A DNA stretch of 64,000 bases, from contig NZ_AUGK01000003.1 of NCBI RefSeq assembly GCF_000422625.1, positions 1-64,000 of the forward strand. The letters run 5' to 3'. This DNA comes from Adlercreutzia mucosicola DSM 19490 (GTDB taxonomy: Bacteria; Actinomycetota; Coriobacteriia; Coriobacteriales; Eggerthellaceae). Each line of letters starts with the position of its first letter. The stretch's first letter is position 1. The notes beneath the pieces were generated by a model that was not told the DNA's origin, made no database searches, and saw only the letters and a list, made by a program, of their open reading frames with translations. This document shows, in pieces, positions 1 to 8,199 of this stretch. The position numbers and the translations under genes are program-made.

Positions 1-1
1 T

Positions 2-298
2 CTCCACTCCGACCAAGGCTGGCAGTACCAGCAGCTTGCCTATCAGAGGCGTCTTGAGGAGATGGGCATCACGCAGAGCATGTCGAGAAAGGCGACCTGC
101 CTGGACAACGCCTGCATGGAAGGGTTCTTCGGGCACTTGAAAGACGAGTTCTACCGCGGCCGGGAGTTCGATTCCTTCGACTCCTTCAAAGACCAGCTAA
201 ACGACTACATCGTCTATTGGAACACGCGACGCTACCAAGCCCGATTGAAAGGAATGGCCCCGGTGCAGTACCGGAGCCATTCGATGAGGGCCGCTTGA
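2..298 (+). CDS. IS3-family transposase (OrfB), C-terminal part, cut by window edge
   Basis: This is the end of a DDE (rve-type) integrase. The frame is open from base 2, so the N-terminal half lies outside the window. HSDQGWQY carries the second catalytic Asp and CMEGFFGHLKDE the catalytic Glu, both typical of IS3/IS150-type OrfB. The following segment with IVYWNTRRYQARLKGMAP is the usual C-terminal signature of the family. The enzyme cuts and joins the ends of its own element. The stop codon is about 16 bases before a sequence that looks like the right end of the element, so the element seems intact on this side. Family identity is firm; the subgroup is not resolved. Confidence 0.93.
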   Translation, partial: LHSDQGWQYQQLAYQRRLEEMGITQSMSRKATCLDNACMEGFFGHLKDEFYRGREFDSFDSFKDQLNDYIVYWNTRRYQARLKGMAPVQYRSHSMRAA

Positions 299-313
299 GA
301 GCTTTATTTAACC

Positions 314-337
314 GTCCCACTTTTGGGGTCTAGTTCA
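314..337. repeat. Probable right terminal inverted repeat of the IS3-type element
   Basis: Just after the transposase stop comes GTCCCACTTTTGGGGTCTAG followed by TTCA. IS3-family ends commonly read TGAACTAGACCCCAAAA... on the other strand and finish in CA. The left end is outside the window, so pairing and target duplication cannot be checked here. Confidence 0.6.
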
Positions 338-373
338 CAACCGACGCCCTCCCTGGTAGTTCCCGCGCTCAGC

Positions 374-1987
374 CTATTCGTTGGCCAGGGCGCTGCGGGC
401 GGCGATGCGGCCGAAGGCGGCACACTCGCCGACGTTGCCGGTGCCCTGGTACAGATGCCCCCATACGCTGCCGAACTCGCCGGCAGAGTACAGGTGCGGA
501 ATCGGCTCGCCGAACGGATCCAGGATCTGGCCCTGGGCATTACGGGTTGGGCCACCGTCGGTGTTCAGCATGGCCGGCACGCAGCGCATGGCGTAGAACG
601 GGCCGGTCTTCACGGGGGTCAGCGTGTCGGCGGGGCGGTAGAACGCCATGTCGGCGCCACGCTCGCAGAACTCGTTCCACTGGGCCACCGTGGCGGTCAG
701 CTCGGCTGCGGGCACCTCGATCTTCCCTGCCAGCTCTTCGATGGTCGCGGCCTCATAGGCCCAGCCGTCGGCCACGGGATCGTCAGTGATGTCGGTGAAG
801 ACCTCGCCTGTGGCCATGGCGTCGGCGTCGAAGATGAACCAGGTCACCTCGGGCAGCGGCAGGTGGTTCCAGGTGCCACCGAAATTCGTGATGCCGTGGC
901 GATAGCCCATGTTCAGGTGAATATCGCTGCCGGGCTCGGCGTAGGGGCTGGTGGGGCAGCTGCACGCGTCGTAGTCCATGTAGAAGCGCCGGCCGCTCAC
1001 GCCCACGGTGATGCCCAGGTTCTTCTTCGTGAAGTTCCACACGGTGGAGAGGAACTCGGTGTTGTCCAGGTTGCGCAGGGCCGTCCAATACTGCGCGCCG
1101 CCGTACATGTGCCAGAAGCCGGCACCTGCGGCCGCGCAGGCGCGATGGCCGTCGCCGGTGTTGGCCTTGCCGGCGTAGGGCACGCAGCCGGTCACGCCGG
1201 TGAAGTTGTACAGCATATCCGGATCGCTTTCGAAGCCGCCGGTGCACATGATGACGCCCTTGTTGGCCTTGTAGGTCTTGCCGCCGGCCACAACACCCAG
1301 GATGGTCTTCGTCTCGGGGTCTTGCACGAGGGACTCCATGGGGGTGGAGAACTCGATGGTGAGGTTTTCGGTGTTCTCGGCGGTCTGCTCGAAGAAGGTG
1401 TGCACGTGGGTGGGGCCGTCGGTGTCCTTGGTCTTGAACTTGATGCGCCCGTAGGTCCACCAGTTTTCCAGCTCGGGCCATTCGGCGCCTTTGGCCGGAT
1501 CGGGCTCGGTGGCCGGTGCGCCGATGTCGAGCCACTCTTCCTTGGCGCCCAGCTCGTACAGCCAATCGAGGTTTTCCGTCAGGGCCTCGCAGAAGGCCTT
1601 CTGCACGTCGTCGGGGGTGTGGTCGCCCAGCATGGCCTTCAGGTACACGCCGAAGGCCTCGGCGTCGTCGCAGTACAGCATCGATCCGGCGCAGAACGGG
1701 CTGTTGCCGTTGGGCGTGACGTCCTTCTCCACGATGAGCACCTTCGCGCCGTTGCCCTCGCGGGCTGCGCAGATGCCCGCGGCCAGGCCGGCGATGCCCG
1801 CGCCGCACACCACGACATCGTACTCTTCGTCCCAGGTAGCGGGTGCGCTGGCCGGGGTGCCCCCGCCGGCGGCGTGGGCGCTGTCGGTTTTCGGGGCACA
1901 GCCGGCGAGGCCGAGGGCCGCGGCTCCCGCAGCGGCCGCGCCGGCGAGCCCTAAGAAGTTGCGGCGGGTGAGTTCTTGTTCGCTCAT
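374..1987 (-). CDS. Tat-exported FAD-dependent reductase, fumarate reductase/flavocytochrome c type
   Basis: A 537-residue lipoprotein flavoenzyme. The N-terminus has a twin-arginine motif (TRRNFL, residues 7-12), a short hydrophobic stretch and a lipobox LAGC with Cys30, so it is probably folded in the cytoplasm, exported by Tat and anchored outside. The Rossmann FAD site GAGIAG begins at Gly62. The rest matches the FAD-binding-2 superfamily (fumarate reductase, urocanate reductase, 3-ketosteroid dehydrogenase). No heme-c CxxCH domain is present, so an external electron donor is needed. The ATG has a good ribosome site (GGGAGGAG). The substrate cannot be told from sequence. An IS end lies 37 bases beyond its stop codon. 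It is followed upstream by a second flavoprotein on the same strand. Confidence 0.88.
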   Translation of the reverse strand: MSEQELTRRNFLGLAGAAAAGAAALGLAGCAPKTDSAHAAGGGTPASAPATWDEEYDVVVCGAGIAGLAAGICAAREGNGAKVLIVEKDVTPNGNSPFCAGSMLYCDDAEAFGVYLKAMLGDHTPDDVQKAFCEALTENLDWLYELGAKEEWLDIGAPATEPDPAKGAEWPELENWWTYGRIKFKTKDTDGPTHVHTFFEQTAENTENLTIEFSTPMESLVQDPETKTILGVVAGGKTYKANKGVIMCTGGFESDPDMLYNFTGVTGCVPYAGKANTGDGHRACAAAGAGFWHMYGGAQYWTALRNLDNTEFLSTVWNFTKKNLGITVGVSGRRFYMDYDACSCPTSPYAEPGSDIHLNMGYRHGITNFGGTWNHLPLPEVTWFIFDADAMATGEVFTDITDDPVADGWAYEAATIEELAGKIEVPAAELTATVAQWNEFCERGADMAFYRPADTLTPVKTGPFYAMRCVPAMLNTDGGPTRNAQGQILDPFGEPIPHLYSAGEFGSVWGHLYQGTGNVGECAAFGRIAARSALANE

Positions 1988-2114
1988 GGGGTGCTCCTCC
2001 CAAAGATGGCTTGGGGCATCGGCCTTGCCAGCCAGTCGGTGCCTCTTCGGATGGCATTATTCTTACTCGGTTACTCAGTATTGGGCGAGCCGATTGCCGA
2101 ATAGGTGCGCCGCG

Positions 2115-2161
2115 GTAGGGCAATTGTCATAGAAACGACAGTGTTGACGGAGCGTTACCGC
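2115..2161. repeat. 47-bp imperfect direct repeat, copy A
   Basis: This stretch, between the two flavoprotein genes, aligns without gaps to 6083-6129, with 32 of 47 bases identical by hand count. The best conserved blocks are CAGTGTTGACGG and AATTGT. The two copies bracket the lower-GC flavoprotein/LuxR pair. The role is unknown: attachment-like site, shared regulatory site or decayed duplication. Confidence 0.45.
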
Positions 2162-2175
2162 AAAGTCACGAGCTT

Positions 2176-3867
2176 CTACAGTTTCTCGGCGAGTTTTGTG
2201 CCGCAGAGATACCCAGATGTGATGGTATTCGCCATGCCGATGCCAAATCCCACGTAGGTGTCATTGTACAAATTGCCGCCTGCATCGTTGCCTACAGCGT
2301 ATAGGCCAGGCACGGGGATGCGCTCATAGTCGAGCACTTCGTAGTCGGTATTCGTGAGCAGACCGCCCCAAGAGCAGAGGTTGTTCTCTTCGGTAATAAT
2401 GGCGTAGTAGGGCCCTTCTCCGAGTGCATTGAGATACTTGGTACTTTTGCCAAATTGGGTATCAGAGCCCGTAGCGCAGAAGCCCTCGTATTCTTCGAAT
2501 TGATGGGAGAATATGCTTTCATCCATACCGGCTGCTTGAGCAAGTTCTTCGAGAGTAGACCCCTTGAACCCAGCGTTGACTTCCACCATTTTGTCAAAGA
2601 CAGCGGTAATGTTTTCCCACGGCGTGTCAAGCTCGAAGTCGGGCTTGTACTCTGGCGGCATGCCTATGCGGTAGTCTACGCCCAGACCGGCAAGGCCCTC
2701 TGCCTGCAGTACATCCATGAGGGTTTGAGAGATAACGACGTAATGGTAGGATCCCTGGTAGGTGCTTGAGTTTGCTGATGGTACCGCATCGAGCACGAGC
2801 GCCTCGTTTCGGAATCGCGCGCCCGTGGAACCTACGTTGAGCACGTTTGCCACATAGGTGAGGATCATGGGGTATTTGGCGGGGAAGTCATCGAATTCAT
2901 CGACGAGTTTGTCCGTTGCGCGGGCGAGTGTTTGGTGCAGCATTTGGCCACCGAAATTCGTCGGTTTCTGGGCACCTGCGGCCCATGCCATCTCGAGACC
3001 TTCTCCAATGTTTTGGGGAAGGCCCGCGAATACGCCGGCGAAATTGAAGGCAGCCCTCACCATATCGGCATTGGCGCCATAGCCGCCCGTGGCAATGACC
3101 ACGGCTTTCGCATCGATCTGGATGCCCGCGCCGTTCTCGTCAACCGCCACAACGCCAGTGACTTCGCCTCCGTCGCTTACGACGAGATGTTTGGCAGATG
3201 TGTTGGTAAGAACCTCGCCCGTGGGTGCAACGTACTTCTCGATCATTGCCTTGAATAGCGGCCCGCGTTCGCTATAGTCGGGCAGGGCCGTCATGGAGGC
3301 CCCCATCCCGAGGTAGGTGAATTTCCAGCCGTTGTCGCTCATCCAATCGATGGCCTCGCCCGCAGAATTTACGAGTTGTCGAATGGCGGCCGCGTCAACG
3401 CGCCAGTGGGAGTCGGCAACCCATTGCTCGATAATTGGGTTGGTGTCGGTTTCGTCACCGGCTGCGATTGCGTAGGAGCTGTTGTAGGCCGAGGGGGCCC
3501 AGGATTTCAAGCTTGCTCCGCCGATGGTGTTCGTTTTCTCAAGAAGGATTACTCTCAGGCCAAGTTCTGCTGCGCGCACGGCGGTGTTGGTGCCCGAGCA
3601 TCCAGCGCCGACTACTACGACATCGCAGGTTTTCGTCTCGGTGATATCGATTTCTTCAGAGGTGTTTCCCGGCAGCGTAGCGGCTATATCTACGTTGAGG
3701 CGTTGTGCCCATTCGGGCATGGGATTCGCCTGGGTTCCCGACGAGGATCCCGTGCGGCTCTGGTCTGCATCTCCCTGTTGCGAGCATCCGGCGAGGCCGA
3801 GTGCCGCGAGTGCGCCAGTTGAAGCTGCGCCAGCGAGAAATGCGCGTCGTGAGAACTCTCGTTTCAT
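2176..3867 (-). CDS. Tat-exported FAD-dependent reductase, fumarate reductase type (second copy)
   Basis: A 563-residue flavoprotein. The N-terminus has SRRAFLAG (twin arginine at 7-8) and the lipobox LAGC with Cys28, giving a Tat lipoprotein. The dinucleotide-binding motif VVVVGAGCSG lies near residue 85 and the C-terminus has the GNDAGG...YVGFGIGMA region that closes the FAD site in this superfamily. It should pass electrons to an organic acceptor at the cell surface; the acceptor is unknown. It is divergent from a membrane LuxR regulator, an arrangement repeated at 54-57 kb, so substrate-specific regulation is likely. Base composition is visibly lower in GC than the flavoprotein at 374-1987, which hints at separate acquisition. 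Confidence 0.87.
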   Translation of the reverse strand: MKREFSRRAFLAGAASTGALAALGLAGCSQQGDADQSRTGSSSGTQANPMPEWAQRLNVDIAATLPGNTSEEIDITETKTCDVVVVGAGCSGTNTAVRAAELGLRVILLEKTNTIGGASLKSWAPSAYNSSYAIAAGDETDTNPIIEQWVADSHWRVDAAAIRQLVNSAGEAIDWMSDNGWKFTYLGMGASMTALPDYSERGPLFKAMIEKYVAPTGEVLTNTSAKHLVVSDGGEVTGVVAVDENGAGIQIDAKAVVIATGGYGANADMVRAAFNFAGVFAGLPQNIGEGLEMAWAAGAQKPTNFGGQMLHQTLARATDKLVDEFDDFPAKYPMILTYVANVLNVGSTGARFRNEALVLDAVPSANSSTYQGSYHYVVISQTLMDVLQAEGLAGLGVDYRIGMPPEYKPDFELDTPWENITAVFDKMVEVNAGFKGSTLEELAQAAGMDESIFSHQFEEYEGFCATGSDTQFGKSTKYLNALGEGPYYAIITEENNLCSWGGLLTNTDYEVLDYERIPVPGLYAVGNDAGGNLYNDTYVGFGIGMANTITSGYLCGTKLAEKL

Positions 3868-3936
3868 TTTTGGTTCCTCCTTCTACTCGTTATGCATCAG
3901 CGCCCTTGTTTGTTTCATCGGAAAGGGGGGCTCGCG

Positions 3937-4075
3937 TGCCTCTCGATCATGGTGTTTTTTAGGTTGGAGCAATAGACCCTTCTGGTGGGGTTTTGTCGTT
4001 TCCCCAGGTGGCGAACGGTGGAACGCAGTCGCTTTTGGGCTCTGTTTCGCTATACTATCTCAGGATCGAGAGGCA
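3937..4075. promoter_or_regulatory. Divergent promoter region with split 12-bp inverted repeat
   Basis: TGCCTCTCGATC at 3937-3948 is the exact reverse complement of GATCGAGAGGCA at 4064-4075. The two half-sites lie in the spacer between the flavoprotein and the LuxR gene, and the right half lies just after the LuxR -10 candidate. That position would suit an operator for the adjacent LuxR protein or a looping site. Function is inferred from position only. Confidence 0.4.
4051..4056 (+). promoter_or_regulatory. Candidate -10 box of the LuxR gene
   Basis: TATACT lies 46 bases before the ATG of the LuxR-type gene. A clear -35 hexamer is not visible, as is usual for activator-dependent promoters. 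Confidence 0.4.
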
Positions 4076-4101
4076 TATGATGGGAAGAGGGTAGGGTCAC
4101 G

Positions 4102-5649
4102 ATGCATTCGAAGCGAGGAAGAGCTCGTCTTGATGCGTCCTTCGCAATGGTCGTTGCAGGCTTTTCCTTACTCTGCTGTGTGTCGCTTGCGTGCTTCTTT
4201 CCCCACTCGATGATGTTTGATGGCGCATCGGCTCCGCTGTACCGCTCCTTCAACAGCGGTTTTGGTCTCGCGTCATTTGTAGGTGCGCTAGCCTACGGCG
4301 TGGCAGTGTTCCGCTTCCCGAAGCTGTTTTTTGCGGGGACGCTGGCGGGGTACGCGATGTTGGGTGCCGGGTGCGCATTGCTGATGACAGCCATAGGTGA
4401 TGCGTGGGTTGCGGTGACCGCGGGAGCACTGTGCGGAGGGGGTCTCGCGTGTGCATACGTTTACTGGTTGGGCTTGCTGACGTTTATGCATAGGCGGCGG
4501 GCCATGACGGCGCAAGGAGGGCAGGCGCTGGTTGGAGGACTGGCCTTTTCTTTGCTGTCATTGCTTCCGCTTGAAGTCGCGCGTATAGCAATCGTGGCGG
4601 GTGCGGCGGTGTCGTGCGTTTGCGCCTGTGTGGCATGGTGGCGTATGCGAGCATCTGGGGAAGCGTCGATTGCGGGTCTGCAAGAAAAGGGCGGCGTGTT
4701 CTCTGCCCGTACGGGGGCTGACGGGGAACAGGTGGGATACCAGGGACGGGAGGAGCTGGTCCGAATCTTTCAGTCGATCGCGCTGCCGGCCTTGTGCTCC
4801 GTCGTCGTTTCCTTTTTATATGGTGCGCTGACACCGGTCGCAGCTTCGATGATGGGATTTCCCCGCACTGTGCCAGTTGTGATTTGGGGCGGTCCGGTAG
4901 GGGCGGCGGCCTATTTGATATGGACACGCATAGGGGCGGGTCAGCGAGGGAGCTTGATGCTGCAGGTGGTGTTTGGCGTGCTGGCGGTATTGCTGCTTTT
5001 GGCACCCTTTGAGGTGACCCTTGCTGGCTTCAGTGCAGGAAACCAGGTGTGCGCACTTCTTTTCTACTCGCTCATTATTGGTGAGCTGGCGCGGCATCGC
5101 AGGGTTGCGCTCGTGTTTTTATCGATAGGGTATGCGCTGGTTCATCTCGCGTTTTTAGGGGGACTGTTCGTGCCATGGAGGTTCGGGGTCTTTTCGTATG
5201 AGACATTTTCGCAGTCGGCACCCTTTATCATGTTCGTAGCTTATGCCATTGGCGGTGTCCTGCTGTTTGTCGCACATCGCGATAAGTTGCGAAAGATGCG
5301 TTGTCTCGAAGGCGAGTTGAATCGTCAGCGGAAAGAAAAAGAAGGGCTGGCGCGTGTGGTGGCAAAGGCAACGAATGACGAGCTGGACCTTGTCTGCGAA
5401 TCGCTGGCCTGTGCAGCGGGGCTTACCAAACGAGAGACCGAGGTGCTCACGATGTTGGCGCGAGGCCGTGATGTCGCATTTGTGTGCAACGAGCTATGTT
5501 TGGCTCGCAATACGGTGAAGGGCTACACCAAGCGCATCTACGCAAAACTGGACATACATTCCAAGCAGGAACTTATTGATCTTGTAGAGCAGGAACGGGC
5601 GAAGGGTCTAGAGTCCTGCGCTGATTCAGACGGCCTATGCTTGCGTTGA
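4102..5649 (+). CDS. Membrane-anchored LuxR-family transcriptional regulator
   Basis: A 515-residue protein. Residues 1 to about 390 are strongly hydrophobic, with roughly ten to twelve membrane segments separated by short loops. A charged linker with coiled-coil character (near KMRCLEGELNRQRKEKEG) follows. The C-terminal LuxR/GerE helix-turn-helix spans about residues 441-500 (LTKRETEVLTMLARG ... NTVKGYTKRIYAKLDIHS). Such proteins are numerous in Eggerthellaceae and are usually next to a respiratory reductase whose expression they are thought to control after sensing a ligand in the membrane. Here the partner would be the divergent flavoprotein at 2176-3867. The ligand is unknown. A homologue of the same length sits at 56059-57606. 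Confidence 0.9.
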   Translation: MHSKRGRARLDASFAMVVAGFSLLCCVSLACFFPHSMMFDGASAPLYRSFNSGFGLASFVGALAYGVAVFRFPKLFFAGTLAGYAMLGAGCALLMTAIGDAWVAVTAGALCGGGLACAYVYWLGLLTFMHRRRAMTAQGGQALVGGLAFSLLSLLPLEVARIAIVAGAAVSCVCACVAWWRMRASGEASIAGLQEKGGVFSARTGADGEQVGYQGREELVRIFQSIALPALCSVVVSFLYGALTPVAASMMGFPRTVPVVIWGGPVGAAAYLIWTRIGAGQRGSLMLQVVFGVLAVLLLLAPFEVTLAGFSAGNQVCALLFYSLIIGELARHRRVALVFLSIGYALVHLAFLGGLFVPWRFGVFSYETFSQSAPFIMFVAYAIGGVLLFVAHRDKLRKMRCLEGELNRQRKEKEGLARVVAKATNDELDLVCESLACAAGLTKRETEVLTMLARGRDVAFVCNELCLARNTVKGYTKRIYAKLDIHSKQELIDLVEQERAKGLESCADSDGLCLR

Positions 5650-6198
5650 GGCGCAAGGATGGTTTCCCCCAGTCGTCTTCCGGGATTTCTGAGATTGCTC
5701 CAGCGTCTACGAATAAGATGTCCGATCCAGCTCCGGTGTCCACCATTGCCACGGGAAAGATGAAAAAGGTGTCTACGAAGCTTGACGATGCCCACTCAAG
5801 CTCTGCTCATGGTTTGCAAAATACATAATCGCAGTTCACACAAGGGCAACGGTGATATCTATGCTCAAGCGGAAAGCCGAGAACAATGTTCTGAATACCG
5901 CGAATTGCGGCATTGACGAAGCTGTGGTTCTCTGCGAAGCCAACCTCCATGTTGAGGGAAAGGTGCGTTATTGCCCTGCCTATATGGCCTCCCTGATAGG
6001 TGATTGATCGGCCGATCCTGGTTCAGAAGCATCTGCCCCGGGCTCTCGAACTCGTCGGTAGGCTGGGAACGGCTACGGGTTAGTAAGGTAATTGTTGCGA
6101 GAATGCCAGTGTTGACGGCCGTCTACCGCCGGCGTGCTCTATGATGCGTGATAGGCATTGCGACGGTGTCGACGGAAAGTGCGGAGGAGGGCAGTCCC
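5650..6198. other. Intergenic stretch, 549 bp, with one possible short reading frame
   Basis: No convincing gene is present. The plus strand has a 48-residue frame from ATG at 5861 to TGA at 6007 that contains three cysteines, but there is no ribosome site of note and no recognisable family, so I do not call it. The stretch also holds copy B of a direct repeat (6083-6129). Its composition is less GC-rich than the flanks, like the two genes before it. Confidence 0.5.
6083..6129. repeat. 47-bp imperfect direct repeat, copy B
   Basis: This aligns to 2115-2161 with 32 of 47 identities, most differences being transitions. It lies upstream of the small zinc-ribbon-like gene. A shorter related string with TAATTGTTGC occurs at 58601-58610, upstream of the short-chain dehydrogenase. 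Confidence 0.45.
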
Positions 6199-6477
6199 AT
6201 GGGCAGCAAGAAGCGTTCGGCGTGGCAGAAGCAGAAGGCTGAGTTTGCCGCTTCTCTCGGAGGCTTGGACGATCTGTTCGCTCGGGAAACCGCCGCCCGC
6301 GACGAGGCCCGCGAAGCCGCGCATCGCAAGAAGTCCTGCGAGCGCAAGAACCGCTACGCCAGTCGCTACGAGGCCGAGGCCACCGCCGCCGAGTGCGCCG
6401 AGCACGGTGCCCCGCCCCTGCACGTGTACCGCTGCCCCTACTGCGAAGGCTGGCACCTCACCTCGAAAGAGAAGTAA
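6199..6477 (+). CDS. Small basic protein with C-terminal zinc-ribbon-like CPYCxGWH motif
   Basis: A 92-residue protein rich in Lys, Arg, Glu and Ala. The first 45 residues look helical. The C-terminus reads VYRCPYCEGWHLTSKEK; a CPxC pair followed by W-H is common in short phage- and plasmid-linked proteins, where it probably binds a metal. I chose the ATG at 6199 because GGAGGAGG lies eight bases before it; a GTG 51 bases upstream lacks such support. It stands alone. A nucleic-acid-related role is only a guess. Confidence 0.7.
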   Translation: MGSKKRSAWQKQKAEFAASLGGLDDLFARETAARDEAREAAHRKKSCERKNRYASRYEAEATAAECAEHGAPPLHVYRCPYCEGWHLTSKEK

Positions 6478-6630
6478 GATCGGGGACGGGTGAGCGCTTC
6501 GCTGAAAGTGTGTGCGCCGGTTTACCCATGAAAGCCCCTGATGATGGCCCTGTAAGACGAGGGTCGAAGATAAACGCCTTTCTTTCTCGACCTCTGTGAC
6601 TGATCTTTTTCAACGGAGTGCGCAATCGGG

Positions 6631-7953
6631 CTAAAGCGCGTCCTTCTTTCCGCGATGGCTGCGGGCGACGGCGATGGCGACCGCGATGGCGGCGGTCACG
6701 GCGACGGCTCCCACCACGGCGAGGGCTGTGCGATCTCCTGTTTGGGCGAGCTTCTCGCCCTCGCGCAGGCCGGTCTCGTAGACGTTCTTCACGTAGTCGG
6801 CATCAGTTTTGCTCACGGGGTTCTCGATCATCTCATCGGTGATCTCCACCTTGTCCTGGACGTCGCCCGAGACGATGAAGTCGCTGATCACCTCGTCTTT
6901 GTTGGGAACGGCAGTTTCGATTTCGTCTTTGTCGAAGGTGGTATCGCTCGGCATGCTCGGCGGGGTGGGGGTGTCGCCGTCGGGGGTGCTGCTCCCATCA
7001 TCGGGCGGGGTTGCGTCGTCATCGGGTTTCGTCGTGTTGTCCGGCACGCCCGCACCGTCGGGGATGTTCGGGGAATCGGGAACGTAGAGCACGTTGATGA
7101 CGTTGTCGTCGGGGTTCACGCCCACGCGGATCTCGGCCGGATAGGTGTCTACCACGTAGGTGCCGTCGATCTTGTACTCATAGGCGTCTCCCTTCACGAG
7201 CTTGTCGAAGCGCTGGTCGGTGAAGGTCTCGGAGCCCATCTTGATGAACTTCACGTCATCGGGCTTGAGAGCATCTTTCCAGTTGTCGGCCGATAGATCG
7301 GCATTTTCCATGAGGTAGTAGTTCACCGTGTACTCGTTGTTCCACAGCTTGAAGTAGAACAGCTTGATCACATTGTCGTCGGGGTTCTCGCCAAGGGTGA
7401 GGTTCTGCGGCCAGCCGTCCCAGAAGAAGTAGCCGGGAATGTCGACTACGTAGTCCCAGGCGTTCAAGGTTTGTCCGACGTGCACGTCTTTGAGCTCGTA
7501 GGTTCCCAGAAGCACGCGGCCCTCCTCATCGGGTTCTACGTCGCCGTCGTCGTAGCTGACGTTCTCGTAGTACATGATGGTGGCCGTGGTGGCCGCGGCG
7601 TCGGCGCTGGCTTCAGCGTCGCTGCCGACTAGTTCGGCGCTGGCGGTCTTGTCGGCTAGTTCAGCGCTCGGGCCGGCGTCGGGGGCGGCGCTGCTGTCGG
7701 CTAGTTCGGCGCTCGGGGCGCCCTTCTTTTGCGCCGGCGACGTTTCGGCGGGGGCATCGGCTTCGTTCGGGGTAGCTGGCGCTTCTTCGCCGTCAGCGTT
7801 TTCCGCAGCCTGTTCCGTCGGAGAGGTGGATGCGAGGCCGCGGCCGGTGTCGTCTGCCGGCTGGCTTGCGCAGCCGCCCAGCGAGATGGCCAGGCATCCC
7901 ACAAACAAGCACGAGAGAAGGACGGGGATGGGTTTTCTCGTTGAAGTAGCCAT
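6631..7953 (-). CDS. Surface lipoprotein with MucBP-like repeats and LAxTG-type sorting tail
   Basis: A 440-residue secreted protein. The N-terminus is a signal peptide ending in lipobox GGC (Cys28). Next is an Ala/Glu/Pro-rich region with repeated SAELAD/SAELVG units (about residues 80-110), encoded by near-identical DNA copies. Two related modules follow, each ending in NPDDNVI plus a KLFYF or NVLYV strand; they resemble MucBP or Flg_new-type surface modules. A Pro/Asp/Thr-rich spacer leads to EKLAQTGD, a hydrophobic span and a basic tail (RSHRGKKDAL), which is the layout of a sortase substrate. LAxTG signals are associated with class E sortases in high-GC Gram-positives. A lipid anchor and a wall anchor in one protein are unusual. 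No sortase gene is in the window. Confidence 0.8.
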   Translation of the reverse strand: MATSTRKPIPVLLSCLFVGCLAISLGGCASQPADDTGRGLASTSPTEQAAENADGEEAPATPNEADAPAETSPAQKKGAPSAELADSSAAPDAGPSAELADKTASAELVGSDAEASADAAATTATIMYYENVSYDDGDVEPDEEGRVLLGTYELKDVHVGQTLNAWDYVVDIPGYFFWDGWPQNLTLGENPDDNVIKLFYFKLWNNEYTVNYYLMENADLSADNWKDALKPDDVKFIKMGSETFTDQRFDKLVKGDAYEYKIDGTYVVDTYPAEIRVGVNPDDNVINVLYVPDSPNIPDGAGVPDNTTKPDDDATPPDDGSSTPDGDTPTPPSMPSDTTFDKDEIETAVPNKDEVISDFIVSGDVQDKVEITDEMIENPVSKTDADYVKNVYETGLREGEKLAQTGDRTALAVVGAVAVTAAIAVAIAVARSHRGKKDAL

Positions 7954-8199
7954 GGCGCGCTCTCATTCTCGATGCTGCGAAGACTCTTCCTCACTGAAAA
8001 GGTCATCGCAAGTATAGGAAGGCAGGCTCGTGCGCCCTGCGCCCCCATCCAGCCTGTCACCAACCCTTCCGCAACCTGTTGTTCCGCGGACACTTCATAA
8101 GAGAGCTTGCGCACTTTGAGGCCCGGTGCCCAGCGCGTGGCTTCTCTGCTTCATCGAAAGGCGCTATCATTGGTGCCGCTTAGAGAAGGAGGCAGGGCT

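Noticed and set aside
323-1954. Long open frame on the plus strand opposite the first flavoprotein
   Set aside because: It is the antisense shadow of a GC-rich gene. The minus-strand frame has a Tat signal, a lipobox, an FAD site and a ribosome site; the plus frame has only Gly/Ala/Val/His-rich sequence.
5861-6007. 48-residue frame with three Cys in the spacer after the first LuxR gene
   Set aside because: No ribosome site, no recognisable family and a length expected by chance in a lower-GC stretch.
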